From: an uncultured Oscillospiraceae bacterium
GTDB taxonomy: Bacteria; Bacillota; Clostridia; Oscillospirales; Oscillospiraceae
Direction: 5' to 3'
DNA: 37,877 nucleotides
Assembly (NCBI GenBank): GCA_944385795.1
Contig: CALWYP010000020.1
Span: forward strand, 1-37,877
The translations under genes were made by a program, and so were the position numbers. How positions within the stretch are numbered: the stretch's first letter is position 1; each line of letters starts with the position of its first letter. The notes beneath the pieces were generated by a model. It was not told the origin of the DNA, did no database searches, and was given only the letters and a program-made list of their open reading frames with translations. Below are positions 25,791-36,100 of the stretch, piece after piece.

Positions 25791-26546
25791 ATGAGTAAAG
25801 TTATAGCAGTCGCAAACCAGAAGGGCGGCGTCGGCAAGACTACCACCTGCATAAACCTCTGCGCCGCGCTGAACAAGCGCAACCGGAGCGTGCTGCTGGT
25901 AGACTGCGACCCGCAGGGCAACAGCACCTCCGGCATGGGCGTGGCCAAGGACAGGCTGCCGAACATATACGACCTGCTCGTGCGCGGCAAGTCGCTCAGC
26001 GAGTGCGTGGAAAGCACGCCCTACGGCGACGTGCTGCCCGCCAACCGCGAGCTCTCGGGCGCGACGGTGGAACTGGTGGACATGGATTCGCGGGAGTTCG
26101 TACTCAAAACGGCGCTGCTGCCTGCCCGGGAGAAGTACGACTACATACTTATCGACTGCCCGCCCTCGCTGGAGCTGCTGACGGTCAACGCGCTCGCGGC
26201 GGCGGACAGCGTGCTGATACCCGTGCAGTGCGAATACTATGCGCTGGAGGGCATAGCAGACCTGATGCAGACGATAAAGCTGACAAAGCGCTCACTGAAC
26301 CCAGGGCTGGAGATACAGGGCATAGTGCTCACGATGTACGATTCGCGCACAAATTTCTCCGACCAGGTGGCCGACGAGGTGCAGAGATTCTTCGGCACGG
26401 CCGTATATAAGACGCGGATACCGCGCGCCGTGCGCATCGCGGAGAGCCCGAGCCACGGCCAGCCGGTGATAAAGTACGACAGGATGTCGCGGGGCAGCAG
26501 GGCCTACCTGCACCTCGCGGACGAGTTTCTGAAGAGGGAGGAGTGA
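25791..26546 (+). CDS. parA: Chromosome partitioning ATPase ParA (Soj)
   Basis: Deviant-Walker ATPase that binds DNA as a dimer, moves the ParB-parS complex and, in Bacillus, modulates DnaA. It has 251 residues, with no N-terminal DNA-binding domain, as in chromosomal Soj. The deviant Walker A is KGGVGKTT at 11-18 (signature Lys11), DCDPQGNST follows at about 39, and the Walker B region reads YDYILIDCPPSL. It is one base from parB and lies beside two parS sites, so the whole segregation cassette is here. Confidence 0.97.
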   Translation: MSKVIAVANQKGGVGKTTTCINLCAALNKRNRSVLLVDCDPQGNSTSGMGVAKDRLPNIYDLLVRGKSLSECVESTPYGDVLPANRELSGATVELVDMDSREFVLKTALLPAREKYDYILIDCPPSLELLTVNALAAADSVLIPVQCEYYALEGIADLMQTIKLTKRSLNPGLEIQGIVLTMYDSRTNFSDQVADEVQRFFGTAVYKTRIPRAVRIAESPSHGQPVIKYDRMSRGSRAYLHLADEFLKREE

Positions 26547-26547
26547 C

Positions 26548-27414
26548 ATGTCAGCAAAGAAAGGCCTGGGTACCGGCCTGAACGCCCTCTTCGGCGAGGC
26601 CGGACGCGAGGACGGGGAAGAGATAAAGGTGGTGCCAATTTCGCGGGTGGAGCCCAGGGAGGCGCAGCCGAGGACGAACTTCGACGAGGAGAGCCTGCAG
26701 GAGCTGGCGGAATCCATCTCTGAATACGGGCTGATACAGCCGATTACGGCGCGGAAGCTGGACAACGGCTATTATCAGATAATCGCCGGCGAGCGCCGCT
26801 GGCGCGCCGCGCGTATAGCCGGGCTGCGAGAGGTGCCGCTGCGCGTGATCGAGGCGGACGACCGCCTGGCCACCGAACTCGCCCTTGTAGAGAACCTGCA
26901 GAGGGAGGACCTCAACCCGGTCGAAGAGGCGCTGGGCTACAGGACGCTGCTGGATGTCTACGGGCTGACTCAGGAGGAGGCGGCCAAAAGGGTGGGCAAA
27001 TCCCGCCCGGCGGTGGCGAACGCGCTCAGATTGCTGACGCTCGCCCCGGAAGTGCAGCAATTCCTGGAGCAGGGCCTGCTCTCCGCCGGCCACGCCCGCG
27101 CGCTGGTGGGTATTAAGCCCGAAGAGGCGCAGATAGACGCCGCCCGGACGGTGATAGCCAACGGCATGTCCGTCAGAAGGACGGAGCAGCTGGCCGCGAA
27201 GCTGATGCGCGAGCCGAAGCCGGAAAAGCCCGAGGACGGGGAAATACATGTAGACTACGCCGCGGAGATAAGCAGGAAGCTGGAAAAGGCCCTTGGACGC
27301 AAGGTCGAGCTCAAGGAGCGCGGGAAAAAGGGCAAGATTACGCTTGAATACTACAGCGCGGACGACAGGGAGAAGCTGATAGAACAGCTCTCCGCGCTGA
27401 ACACAAGGAATTGA
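26548..27414 (+). CDS. parB: Chromosome partitioning protein ParB (Spo0J), CTPase
   Basis: Binds parS, hydrolyses CTP and spreads along DNA as a clamp; recruits SMC and stimulates ParA. It has 288 residues. The ParA-interacting N-terminus is KKGLGTGLNALFG. The CTP-binding domain includes the GERRWRA motif at 81-87 and the ENLQREDLNPVEEA arm. The helix-turn-helix lies at about 139-165 (TQEEAAKRVGKSRPAVANALRLL). The C-terminal dimerisation domain covers about 230-288. The ribosome-binding site GAGGAG lies at the parA end. Confidence 0.97.
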   Translation: MSAKKGLGTGLNALFGEAGREDGEEIKVVPISRVEPREAQPRTNFDEESLQELAESISEYGLIQPITARKLDNGYYQIIAGERRWRAARIAGLREVPLRVIEADDRLATELALVENLQREDLNPVEEALGYRTLLDVYGLTQEEAAKRVGKSRPAVANALRLLTLAPEVQQFLEQGLLSAGHARALVGIKPEEAQIDAARTVIANGMSVRRTEQLAAKLMREPKPEKPEDGEIHVDYAAEISRKLEKALGRKVELKERGKKGKITLEYYSADDREKLIEQLSALNTRN

Positions 27415-27426
27415 GAGGGAAAATAC

Positions 27427-28734
27427 ATGCTTGATATCAAGTTCGTAAGGGAAAACCCCGAAGCAGTCAAGGAGAACATAAAGAAAAAATTCCAGGACGA
27501 GAAGCTGCCCCTGGTAGACGAGGTCATAGAGCTCGACGCCAGGGCCCGCGCCGCGATAACCGAGGCCAGCGAGCTGCGCGCCCAGCGCAACGCCCTATCC
27601 AAAGAGGTGGGGAAGCTCATGGGCCAGGCGAAGAAGGACCCGAGCAAGCTGGGCGAGGCCGAGGAGATAAAAGCCAAGGTGAAGGCGCAGGCGGACAGGC
27701 TGGCCGAGCTGGAGGCGCTTGAGGCCGGGCTAAACGAGAAGGTGCGCGAGATAATGCTCCGCATCCCGCAGATGATAGACCCGAGCGTGCCGATTGGCCC
27801 CGACGACAGCTGCAACGTAGAGGTGCAGCGCTTCGGCGAGGCGAAGACGCCGGACTTTGAGATCCCGTACCACACGGAGATAATGGAGTCCTTCAACGGC
27901 ATAGACCTGGACAGCGCCCGCCGCGTCGCCGGCAACGGCTTCTACTACCTGCTGGGCGACATAGCCCGCCTGCACGAGGCCGTGCTGGCCCGCGCGCGCG
28001 ACTTTATGATCGAGAAGGGCTTCACCTATGTCATCCCGCCCTTCATGATACACGGCGCGGTGGTCGAGGGCGTCATGAGCTTCCCCGAGATGGACGCGAT
28101 GATGTATAAGATAGAGGGCGAGGACCTCTACCTGATCGGCACCAGCGAGCACAGCATGATAGGCCGCTTCAAGGACCAGATCCTGCCCGAGGAGCAGATG
28201 CCAATAACCCTCACCAGCTATTCGCCCTGCTTCCGCAAGGAGAAGGGCGCGCACGGCCTCGAGGAGCGCGGCGTCTACAGGATACACCAGTTCGAGAAGC
28301 AGGAGATGATAGTCGTCTGCAGGCCCGAGGAGAGCATGGACTGGTACGAAAAGCTGTGGCGCAACAGCGTAGAGCTCTTCCGCAGCTTCAACATACCCGT
28401 CCGCCAGCTCGAGTGCTGCTCCGGCGACCTCGCCGACCTGAAGGTCAAGAGCTGCGACATAGAGGCCTGGAGCCCCAGGCAGCAGAAGTACTTTGAGGTC
28501 TGCTCCTGCTCCAACCTCGGCGACGCCCAGGCGCGGCGCCTAAAAATCCGCGTCCGCGGCGCCGACGGCAAGCTCTACCTCGCGCACACGCTCAACAACA
28601 CCTGCGTGGCGCCCCCGCGTATGCTTATCGCCTTCCTCGAGAACAACCTCAACGCCGACGGCAGCGTCGACATACCCGAGAGCCTGCGCCCCTACATGGG
28701 CGGCAAGGAAAAACTCATTCCCTGCAAAAAGTAA
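27427..28734 (+). CDS. serS: Seryl-tRNA synthetase
   Basis: Charges tRNA-Ser with serine. It is a class II synthetase of 435 residues. The N-terminal tRNA-binding coiled coil spans about 28-105, and the catalytic core carries TSEHSMIG, motif 2 (SPCFRKEKGAHGLEERGVYRIHQF) and motif 3 (NNTCVAPPRMLIAFLENN). It lies 12 bp after parB and has no promoter or T-box leader of its own, so it is probably read from the parAB transcript. Confidence 0.98.
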   Translation: MLDIKFVRENPEAVKENIKKKFQDEKLPLVDEVIELDARARAAITEASELRAQRNALSKEVGKLMGQAKKDPSKLGEAEEIKAKVKAQADRLAELEALEAGLNEKVREIMLRIPQMIDPSVPIGPDDSCNVEVQRFGEAKTPDFEIPYHTEIMESFNGIDLDSARRVAGNGFYYLLGDIARLHEAVLARARDFMIEKGFTYVIPPFMIHGAVVEGVMSFPEMDAMMYKIEGEDLYLIGTSEHSMIGRFKDQILPEEQMPITLTSYSPCFRKEKGAHGLEERGVYRIHQFEKQEMIVVCRPEESMDWYEKLWRNSVELFRSFNIPVRQLECCSGDLADLKVKSCDIEAWSPRQQKYFEVCSCSNLGDAQARRLKIRVRGADGKLYLAHTLNNTCVAPPRMLIAFLENNLNADGSVDIPESLRPYMGGKEKLIPCKK

Positions 28735-28751
28735 TATTTGTTATAAAAATC

Positions 28752-28783
28752 GCTAAAAGCCGCCTATATAGGCGGCTTTTAGC
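28752..28783. terminator. Bidirectional terminator between serS and ansA
   Basis: A perfect 13-bp stem GCTAAAAGCCGCC/GGCGGCTTTTAGC around TATATA. The A and T runs within the stem let it work from both sides between the converging genes. Confidence 0.9.
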
Positions 28784-28798
28784 ATATATAAGTACAAT

Positions 28799-29785
28799 TT
28801 AGCGGGCGAGCAGGTCCCTGTTCACCGGAGTGTAGAAAAGCTGCGCGGCCTTCTCCTGGGACTCCGCGATGGGCAGGAGCCACATCAGCTTGGTCACGGC
28901 GGCCTCCGTGGTCATGTCGTAGGCCTCGAGTATAAGCGGGTCCTCGCTCAAAGGGCGGCCGGTGCCGTAGACGGCGAGGTCGCTGCCCTCGTTCTGCACC
29001 TGCGTGGTCATGACTATCAGCTTGCCGGCCTTCGCCGCGGCGTGGACGCTCTCGTGCATACCGCGGGGCAGCCCGCCGACGCCGAAGCTCTCGATCACCA
29101 CGGCGTCGGAGCGCTCCAGAAGGAAGTCGAGCTGGGCCCTGTCCGCGCCGGGGATGAGCTTCATAAGCGAGACGCGCTCGTTCAGGGTGTCGGAAAAGCG
29201 CGGCTCCCAGGCGAACTGCGGCACGATGTACTGCGTCAGGCGGCCGTCGCGCAAATCGGCGATATGCGGGTAATTGATGCTGGAAAAGGCGTCAAAACTC
29301 TTGGAATGGGTCTTTTCCGCCCGGGTACCGAGAATAACGCGGCCGTTGAAGACGATCATGACGCCGTGCATGTCGCTCGCGCAGGCGCAGATAAAGCTGT
29401 CGAGCAGGTTGACGCGCGAGTCCGTGGTGTCAAAGCCTATCGGCTTCTGCGCGCCGGTAAAGATTATGGGCTTCACGCTGCCCTGGACGAGATAGCTCAG
29501 CGCCGCCGCCGAGTAGGCCATGGTATCCGTGCCGTGGGTTATCACAAAGCCGTCGTAAGCGTCGTAGTTTTCGCGTATCGCCCGCGCCATGCCGAGCCAG
29601 TGCTCCGGGCCGATGTCGGTCGAGTCGAGCGAATAGAGCTGCACACATTCGACGGAGCACAGGCGTTCAATCGCGGGCACGGCGCGCAGCAGTCCCTCGG
29701 CGCTTATGCCGGGCTTGAGCCCGAGCTCAGTGACCTCGCTGGCTATGGTGCCGCCGGTAGCAATAAAGAGTATGCGTTTTTTCAT
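28799..29785 (-). CDS. ansA: L-asparaginase, cytoplasmic type I
   Basis: Hydrolyses asparagine to aspartate and ammonia. It has 328 residues and no signal peptide, so the cytoplasmic AnsA type. The first catalytic Thr is Thr13 in ATGGTIAS. The second active-site group is Thr86-Asp87 in VITHGTDTMAYSAAAL. The lysine of FTGAQKPIG completes the set. SLDSTDIGPEHW is the substrate-binding loop. It is divergent from proB and convergent with serS. Aspartate produced here could feed the same amino-acid pool as the neighbouring proline and oxaloacetate genes, but this is only inferred. Confidence 0.95.
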   Translation of the reverse strand: MKKRILFIATGGTIASEVTELGLKPGISAEGLLRAVPAIERLCSVECVQLYSLDSTDIGPEHWLGMARAIRENYDAYDGFVITHGTDTMAYSAAALSYLVQGSVKPIIFTGAQKPIGFDTTDSRVNLLDSFICACASDMHGVMIVFNGRVILGTRAEKTHSKSFDAFSSINYPHIADLRDGRLTQYIVPQFAWEPRFSDTLNERVSLMKLIPGADRAQLDFLLERSDAVVIESFGVGGLPRGMHESVHAAAKAGKLIVMTTQVQNEGSDLAVYGTGRPLSEDPLILEAYDMTTEAAVTKLMWLLPIAESQEKAAQLFYTPVNRDLLAR

Positions 29786-29804
29786 GTCCTCACCTTCTGT
29801 GGAA

Positions 29805-29813
29805 ATTATAACA
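29805..29813 (-). promoter_or_regulatory. ansA extended -10 promoter
   Basis: Minus strand TGTTATAAT (TATAAT at 29805-29810). The TG extension compensates for the lack of a recognisable -35. GAAGGTGAGG follows as ribosome-binding site. Confidence 0.55.
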
Positions 29814-29846
29814 CACGCTTTTGTGCTTTCCTATTGTAAATACATA

Positions 29847-29855
29847 TGATATAAT
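29847..29855 (+). promoter_or_regulatory. proB extended -10 promoter
   Basis: TGATATAAT (TATAAT at 29850-29855) with no good -35 at the usual distance. It lies 34 bp back-to-back from the ansA -10, so the two genes share a compact divergent control region. Confidence 0.6.
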
Positions 29856-29888
29856 GGTTAATCAAACGCTCCGCACGGGGGTTAAAAC

Positions 29889-31004
29889 ATGGCAAAGAAG
29901 ACAATCGTCGTCAAAATAGGCACAAGCTCGCTGACAGAAAAGAGCGGGAAGCTGGACCTGGGGCGCCTGCGCGCGCTCACCGGGCAGGTGGCGCGGGTGC
30001 GCGACTCGGGCAGCCAGGTGATAATGGTGACCAGCGCGGCCATAGCCGCGGGCTATTCGCTCCTGGGCTATCAGGAGAGGCCCGTCTCCGTGCCGGCCAA
30101 GCAGGCGAGCGCCGCCGTGGGCCAGGGCCTGCTGATGGAGGAGTATACGCGCTGCCTCGCGGAGCACGGCTATGTCGCGGCCCAGCTCCTGCTGACCCGG
30201 GCGGACTTCTCCGACCGGAGGCGCTACCACAACGCCTTTTCGGCGCTTGAAGTGCTGCTCAGCCGCGGCGCAGTACCCATTATAAACGAAAACGACACGG
30301 TTTCAATAGCGGAACTAAAACTCGGCGACAACGACATGCTCTCCGCCCAGGTGGCGGCCATGGTCCACGCGGACCTGCTGGTGCTGCTGACGGATACGGA
30401 CGGGCTCTACACCGCCGACCCGCGCAGCGACCCGGGCGCGGAGCACATCCCGTATGTGGAGCGCGTCACGCCGGAGATAGAGGCCCTGGCCCACGGCGCG
30501 GGCACGGCCAACGGCACCGGGGGCATGGCCACGAAGGTGGAGGGCGCGAAGCTCGCCGCCGGCGCCGGCGTCAGCGTCGTGATATGCCGCTCGCGCGACG
30601 AGGACGTGCTGGCCAGGGCCATAGCGGGCACGGCCAAGGGCACCTACTTCAAGGCCGGCAGCGGGATGAAGACCCGGCTGCAGTGGATGGCCTTCTACGC
30701 GCCCACGGGCGGCAACGTGTACATAGACGGCGGGGCGGCCGAAGCCCTCGCCAGGGGCCGCAGCCTCCTGCCAGCCGGCGTGCGCGCCGCGGAGGGGGAC
30801 TTCGCCGCCGGCGACGTCGTAAGGGTATACCGGTCGGGTACGGAGGCCTGCCTCGGCCGCGGCACGGTGAACTACTCCGCCGCCGAGCTGCGCGAGATAA
30901 TGGGCCTCACCACCGCGAAGGCCGCAGCGCGATTCCCGGGCAGGCCGCCCGAGGTAATACATCAGGACAATTACGCCCATTTTGAAACGGAGGTAAGCGA
31001 ATGA
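29889..31004 (+). CDS. proB: Glutamate 5-kinase
   Basis: First step of proline synthesis: phosphorylates glutamate to gamma-glutamyl phosphate. It has 371 residues. The amino-acid kinase domain opens with TIVVKIGTSSL and contains TSAAIAAGYSLLGY, PIINENDTVS, LLTDTDGLYTADP and the GTGGMATKVEGAK phosphate loop. Residues about 280-360 form the C-terminal PUA domain, seen in the longer ProB form. It overlaps proA by 4 bp and starts the proBAC operon. Confidence 0.97.
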   Translation: MAKKTIVVKIGTSSLTEKSGKLDLGRLRALTGQVARVRDSGSQVIMVTSAAIAAGYSLLGYQERPVSVPAKQASAAVGQGLLMEEYTRCLAEHGYVAAQLLLTRADFSDRRRYHNAFSALEVLLSRGAVPIINENDTVSIAELKLGDNDMLSAQVAAMVHADLLVLLTDTDGLYTADPRSDPGAEHIPYVERVTPEIEALAHGAGTANGTGGMATKVEGAKLAAGAGVSVVICRSRDEDVLARAIAGTAKGTYFKAGSGMKTRLQWMAFYAPTGGNVYIDGGAAEALARGRSLLPAGVRAAEGDFAAGDVVRVYRSGTEACLGRGTVNYSAAELREIMGLTTAKAAARFPGRPPEVIHQDNYAHFETEVSE

Positions 31005-32248
31005 AGACTTTGATTGAGAGCGCCGCCGCCGCGAAGGCCGCGAGCGCGGAGATCGCCCGCCTGAGCGCGGAGGAGAAGAACGCCGCCCTGCTGGCCATGG
31101 CGGACGCGCTTGAGGCGCAGTGCGCCGCCGTCCTCGCCGCCAACCGCGCGGACATGGACCGCGAGCGCGCGGGGGGCATGAGCGAGGACATGCTCGACCG
31201 GCTTATGCTCGACGAGAAGCGGGTCGCCGACATGGCCGTCGGGCTCAGGCAGGTCGCGGAGCTGCCCGACCCCGTGGGCGAGGTCATGCGCGAGTGGACC
31301 CGCCCGAACGGCCTGCGCATCAAGAAGGTCCGCGTGCCCATGGGCGTGATAGGCATAATCTACGAGGCCCGGCCCAACGTCACCGTTGACGCCGCCTCCC
31401 TGGCCTTCAAGGCCGGCAGCGCGATACTCCTGCGCGGCAGCTCCTCGGCCTATGAGAGCAACGCCGCCCTCGTGGGGGTCATGCGCTCCGCGCTGGAGAG
31501 CCGCGGCGTCACGCCCGACGCCGTCTGCCTCGTGGAGGAAAAGGGCCACGACGTGGTGGATAAGCTCCTCACGCTGCGCGACTATGTCGATCTCATAGTC
31601 CCCCGCGGTAGCGCCCGGCTCATCAACAACGCCGTCGAGAAGGCCACCGTGCCCATACTCCAGACCGGCACCGGCAACTGCCACGTCTACATTGACCAGA
31701 GCGCCGACTACGGCATGGCCGAGGCCATCACGATTAACGCCAAAACCCAGCGCACCAGCGTCTGCAACTGCGCCGAGACGCTTATAATGCAGGAGGGCTG
31801 GGCGGAGGAGCACGGCGAAGACCTGCTCAGGGCCCTCGCCGGCAAGAACGTCGAGCTACACGGCGACGAGGCCGCGGCGAAGTACGCCAGCGGCATGATC
31901 CCCGCCACAGAGCGCGACTGGGCCGACGAATACCTGCGCCTCGCCATGGCCGTGAAGATAGTCCCCGACGTAAAGGCCGCCGTCGAGCACATCAACCGCT
32001 ACGGAACCATGCACACCGAGTGCATCGTCACCGAGAGCGCGGAGAGCGCCGATTACTTCCTCAACAACGTGGACGCCGCCGTCGTGGACTGGAACGCCTC
32101 CACGCGCTTTACCGACGGCTTTGAGTTCGGCTTCGGCGCGGAGCTCGGCATATCCACGCAGAAGCTCCACGCCCGCGGCCCCATGGGCCTCGAGGAGATT
32201 TGCAGCTACAAATATATGGTAATTGGAACCGGCCAGGTCAGGCCGTAA
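31001..32248 (+). CDS. proA: Gamma-glutamyl phosphate reductase
   Basis: Second proline step: NADPH-dependent reduction to glutamate semialdehyde. A 415-residue member of the aldehyde dehydrogenase superfamily. The catalytic cysteine is Cys255 in QRTSVCNCAETL. Cofactor and substrate segments include PMGVIGIIYEARPNVTVDAA and the C-terminal RFTDGFEFGFGAELGIST. Its start overlaps the proB stop, so ProB and ProA, which form a channelling pair in bacteria, are translationally coupled. Confidence 0.98.
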   Translation: MKTLIESAAAAKAASAEIARLSAEEKNAALLAMADALEAQCAAVLAANRADMDRERAGGMSEDMLDRLMLDEKRVADMAVGLRQVAELPDPVGEVMREWTRPNGLRIKKVRVPMGVIGIIYEARPNVTVDAASLAFKAGSAILLRGSSSAYESNAALVGVMRSALESRGVTPDAVCLVEEKGHDVVDKLLTLRDYVDLIVPRGSARLINNAVEKATVPILQTGTGNCHVYIDQSADYGMAEAITINAKTQRTSVCNCAETLIMQEGWAEEHGEDLLRALAGKNVELHGDEAAAKYASGMIPATERDWADEYLRLAMAVKIVPDVKAAVEHINRYGTMHTECIVTESAESADYFLNNVDAAVVDWNASTRFTDGFEFGFGAELGISTQKLHARGPMGLEEICSYKYMVIGTGQVRP

Positions 32249-32286
32249 TGGCTGAAGCGGCCGTCCAGTGAAAAAGAGGTGCTTTT

Positions 32287-33084
32287 ATGTCCAAAATCGC
32301 ATTTATCGGCAGCGGCAGCATGGCCCGCGCCATAATCTCCGGCCTTGTGAAGACGGGCACGGCGGGGGAGGACATCCTGGTTATAAACCCGAACAACCCC
32401 AGGAGCTGCGGCGAGGTGCGCGAGCTCTACGGCGCGGCGCCCGCGCCCGCCGAGGGCGTCGCGGAGGCGGAGGTTGTGGTAGTCGCCGTAAAGCCGCAGA
32501 GCTTCCCCGGGGCGTATCCCGCCTACGCGCCGTATGTGAAGCCCGGGACCCTGGTCGTAAGCATCATGGCGGGCATCCCCACCACGGCGGTAGAGGAGGC
32601 CTTCCCCGGCGCCCGCGTCGTGCGCGTCATGCCCAACCTCGCCCTGGCCGTCGGCTGCGGGGCGTCGGGCGTCGCGCCGGGCAGGAGCGCGGCGGGGGAG
32701 GACGTGGAGCGCGTGATCGGGATATTCTCCGCCGGCGGCGCGGCCGTGGCGGTGGACGAGAGCCAGATTGACGACATCGGCGCCCTCTCCGGCAGCGGCG
32801 CGGCCTACGTTTACTATCTTGTCGAGAACCTGCGCGACGCCGCGATAGAGGCGGGCATAGCCCCCGAAGCGGCCGCCCTGCTCGCAAAGCAGACGCTCAT
32901 TGGCGCGGCGCGCCAGCTCGAGCTGGAGGACGAGCCGCCCGAGGAGCTGCGCCGCAGGATAACCAGCAAAAAGGGCACGACCGAGGCCGCGATAAACGCC
33001 CTGGACGGGCACGGCTTCGGCGCCGCGATCCGCGCCTGCTATGAGGCGAACAAGCGCCGGAGCAGGGAGCTGGCCGGAGGCTGA
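32287..33084 (+). CDS. proC: Pyrroline-5-carboxylate reductase
   Basis: Last proline step: reduces the cyclised semialdehyde to L-proline with NAD(P)H. It has 265 residues. The Rossmann motif is IGSGSMARAIISGL at 6-19. VKPQ marks the cofactor region and RVMPNLALAVGCGASGV the substrate segment. DDIGALSGSGAAYVYYLVENL and KGTTEAAI are the C-terminal dimer and active-site blocks. AAGAGGTG precedes the ATG. The 38-bp gap after proA holds no terminator, so it closes a complete proline operon. Confidence 0.97.
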   Translation: MSKIAFIGSGSMARAIISGLVKTGTAGEDILVINPNNPRSCGEVRELYGAAPAPAEGVAEAEVVVVAVKPQSFPGAYPAYAPYVKPGTLVVSIMAGIPTTAVEEAFPGARVVRVMPNLALAVGCGASGVAPGRSAAGEDVERVIGIFSAGGAAVAVDESQIDDIGALSGSGAAYVYYLVENLRDAAIEAGIAPEAAALLAKQTLIGAARQLELEDEPPEELRRRITSKKGTTEAAINALDGHGFGAAIRACYEANKRRSRELAGG

Positions 33085-33135
33085 ACCAACCCGCGCATTT
33101 TGAGAGAGAGAAATTTGATACAGGAGATGAGACAT

Positions 33136-36100
33136 TTGCAGGAACTGCGCACCTTCAACAAAGTCATGGCCGCCAACCGCGGCGAGATCGCCATACGCAT
33201 ATTCAGGGCTTGCTACGACCTGGGCCTGCGCACGGTGGCGATTTACTCCAAGGAGGACATGATGAACCTCTTCCGCACGAAGGCGGACGAGAGCTATCTT
33301 ATCGGGGAGCACCTGAGCCCGCTGGGCGCGTATCTCGCCATCGACGAGATAATCGCCCTCGCCAAGAAGCGCGGCGTGGACGCGATCCACCCCGGCTACG
33401 GCTTCCTAAGCGAGAACGCGGCCTTCGCCAGGGCCTGCGAGGACGCGGGCATAAAGTTCATCGGCCCGCCGAGCAGCGTGCTGGCCAAGATGGGCGACAA
33501 GCTCGAGGCGAAGAAGATAGCCGTCGGCTGCGGCGTGCCCGTCATACCCGGCACGGCCGAGCCGCTCAGGGACGCGGCGGAGGCGGAGGCGAAGGCGCGG
33601 GAGTTCGGATTCCCCGTCATACTCAAGGCGGCCGCCGGCGGCGGCGGGCGCGGTATGCGCCTGTGCCAGAGGGCGGAGGACGTGGCCCCGGCCTTCGAGC
33701 TCGTAAAGAGCGAGGCGCGCAAGGCCTTCGGCGACGACAGCATATTCATGGAGAAATACCTCGTCGAGCCCAAGCACATAGAGGTGCAGATACTGGCCGA
33801 CGAGCACGGGAACGTCCGGCACCTGGGCGAGCGCGACTGTTCGCTCCAGCGCCGCTATCAGAAGGTCGTGGAGTTCGCCCCCGCCTGGAGCGTGGACGCG
33901 GCCGTGCGCGAGGCCCTGCGCGCCGACGCGGTCAAGATAGCCCAGGCCGTCGGCTACGTCAACGCGGGCACGGTGGAGTTCCTCGTCGACCGCGACGGGA
34001 ACCACTACTTCATTGAGATGAACCCGCGCATACAGGTCGAGCACACCGTCACCGAGATGGTCACCGGCATAGACATAGTCCGCGCGCAGATACTGATAGC
34101 CCAGGGCGCCACCGTGGCGCACCCGGAGATAGGCCTGGGGGAGCAGTCCGGCCTCCTGATAAACGGCTACTCGATACAGTGCCGCGTCACCACCGAGGAC
34201 CCGAAGAACAACTTCGCGCCGGATAACGGCAAGATAGTCTCCTACCGCTCGGGCGGCGGCTTCGGCGTCCGCCTCGACGGCGGCAACGCGGCCGCGGGCG
34301 CGGAGATAAGCCCGTATTACGACAGCCTGCTCGTCAAGGTCACCACCTGGGACCGCACCTTCGAGGCCGTCTGCCGCAAGGCGCGCCGCGCCATAAACGA
34401 GGAGCACGTCCGAGGCGTGAAGACCAACATCTCCTTCGTCACCAACATACTCAACCACCCGACCTTCATCGCCGGCAAGTGCCACACCAAGTTCATCGAC
34501 GAGACGCCGGAGCTCTTCGACATCGAGGAGAGCCGCGACCGCGCCACGCGCGTCCTGCGCTACATCGCCAATATCCAGGTGGCGAACCCGGACGCGCAGA
34601 GGCGCGAGTACACCACGCCGCGCTATCCCCAGGCCACGCGCGAGATCACCCGCAGGGACGGGCTCAAGGAGCTGCTGGACACCAAGGGCCCCGAGGCCGT
34701 CAGCAAATGGGTCATGGAGCAGAAAAAGCTGCTCGTCACCGACACCACGATGCGCGACGCGCACCAGAGCCTGCTCTCCACCCGTATGCGCACGCGCGAC
34801 ATGGTGAAGGGCGCCGAGGGCACGGCCGACGCGCTTGCGGATTGCTTCTCGCTCGAGATGTGGGGCGGCGCGACCTTCGACACGGCCTACCGCTTCCTCT
34901 ATGAGAGCCCCTGGGAACGGCTCAGCATGCTGCGCGAGAAGATACCCAACATACCCTTCCAGATGCTGCTGCGCGGGAGCAACCTCGTCGGCTACGCCAG
35001 CTACCCGGACAACCTTGTGCGCGCCTTTATAGAGGAGAGCGCCAAGGGCGGCATAGACGTCTTCCGCGTCTTCGACTCCCTCAACTGGATACCCAGCATG
35101 GAGACGGCCATGGACGCCGTGCTCAAGACCGGCAAGATACTCGAGGCCACGGTCTGCTATACCGGCGATATCCTCGACCCCAAGCGCGACAAGTACACGC
35201 TCAAGTACTACGTCGACTTCGCAAAGGAGCTCGAGCGCCGCGGCGCGCACATGATCTGCGTCAAGGACATGAGCGGGCTCCTGAAGCCCTACGCCGCCAA
35301 AAAGCTGGTCGCCGCGCTGAAGGACGAGATAGGCGTGCCCATACACCTGCACACCCACAACACCACGGACAACCAGATAGCCGCCTACCTGCTCGCCGCC
35401 GAGGCGGGCGTGGACATAGTGGACTGCGCGATCGGCCCCCTCTCCAGCCTCACCAGCCAGCCGAGCCTCAACAGCCTCGCCGAGGCCCTGCGCGGCACGG
35501 AGCGCGACACCGGCCTGCCCGCCGCGGGCCTGCAGAAGCTCGCCGACTACTGGAGCGACGTGCGCGAGCGCTACAGCCGCTTCGACAAGGGCCTGCGCAC
35601 CCCCGTTACGGACATCTACCGCTACGAGATACCCGGCGGCCAGTACACCAACCTCCAGCCGCAGGTCGAGGCCCTGGGCCTGGGCCAGCGCTTTGAGGAG
35701 GTCAAGGAGATGTACCGCACCGTCAACGAGATGCTCGGCGACATCATCAAGGTCACCCCGAGCTCCAAGATGGTCGGCGACCTCGCAATTTTCATGGTGC
35801 AGAACGACCTGACGCCGGAGAATATTGTCGAGCGCGGCGAGAGCCTCGCCTTCCCGGACAGCGTCGTGAGCTACTTCAAGGGCATGATGGGCCAGCCGCC
35901 CTGCGGCTTCCCGGAGGACCTGCAGCGCGTGGTGCTCAAGGGCGAGGAGCCCATTACCGGCCGGCCGGGCGACCTGCTGCCGCCCGTGGACTGGGACGCC
36001 GTGCGGAAAGAGGTCGAGAAATACAGCCCGAACCCCGAGCGCCGCGGCCTCATCTCCTACGCCATGTACCCGAAGGTGCTGCAGGACTACTTCACGCACC

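Noticed and set aside
27414..27427. Possible T-box leader for serS
   Set aside because: Only 12 bp separate parB from serS, so there is no room for a T-box.
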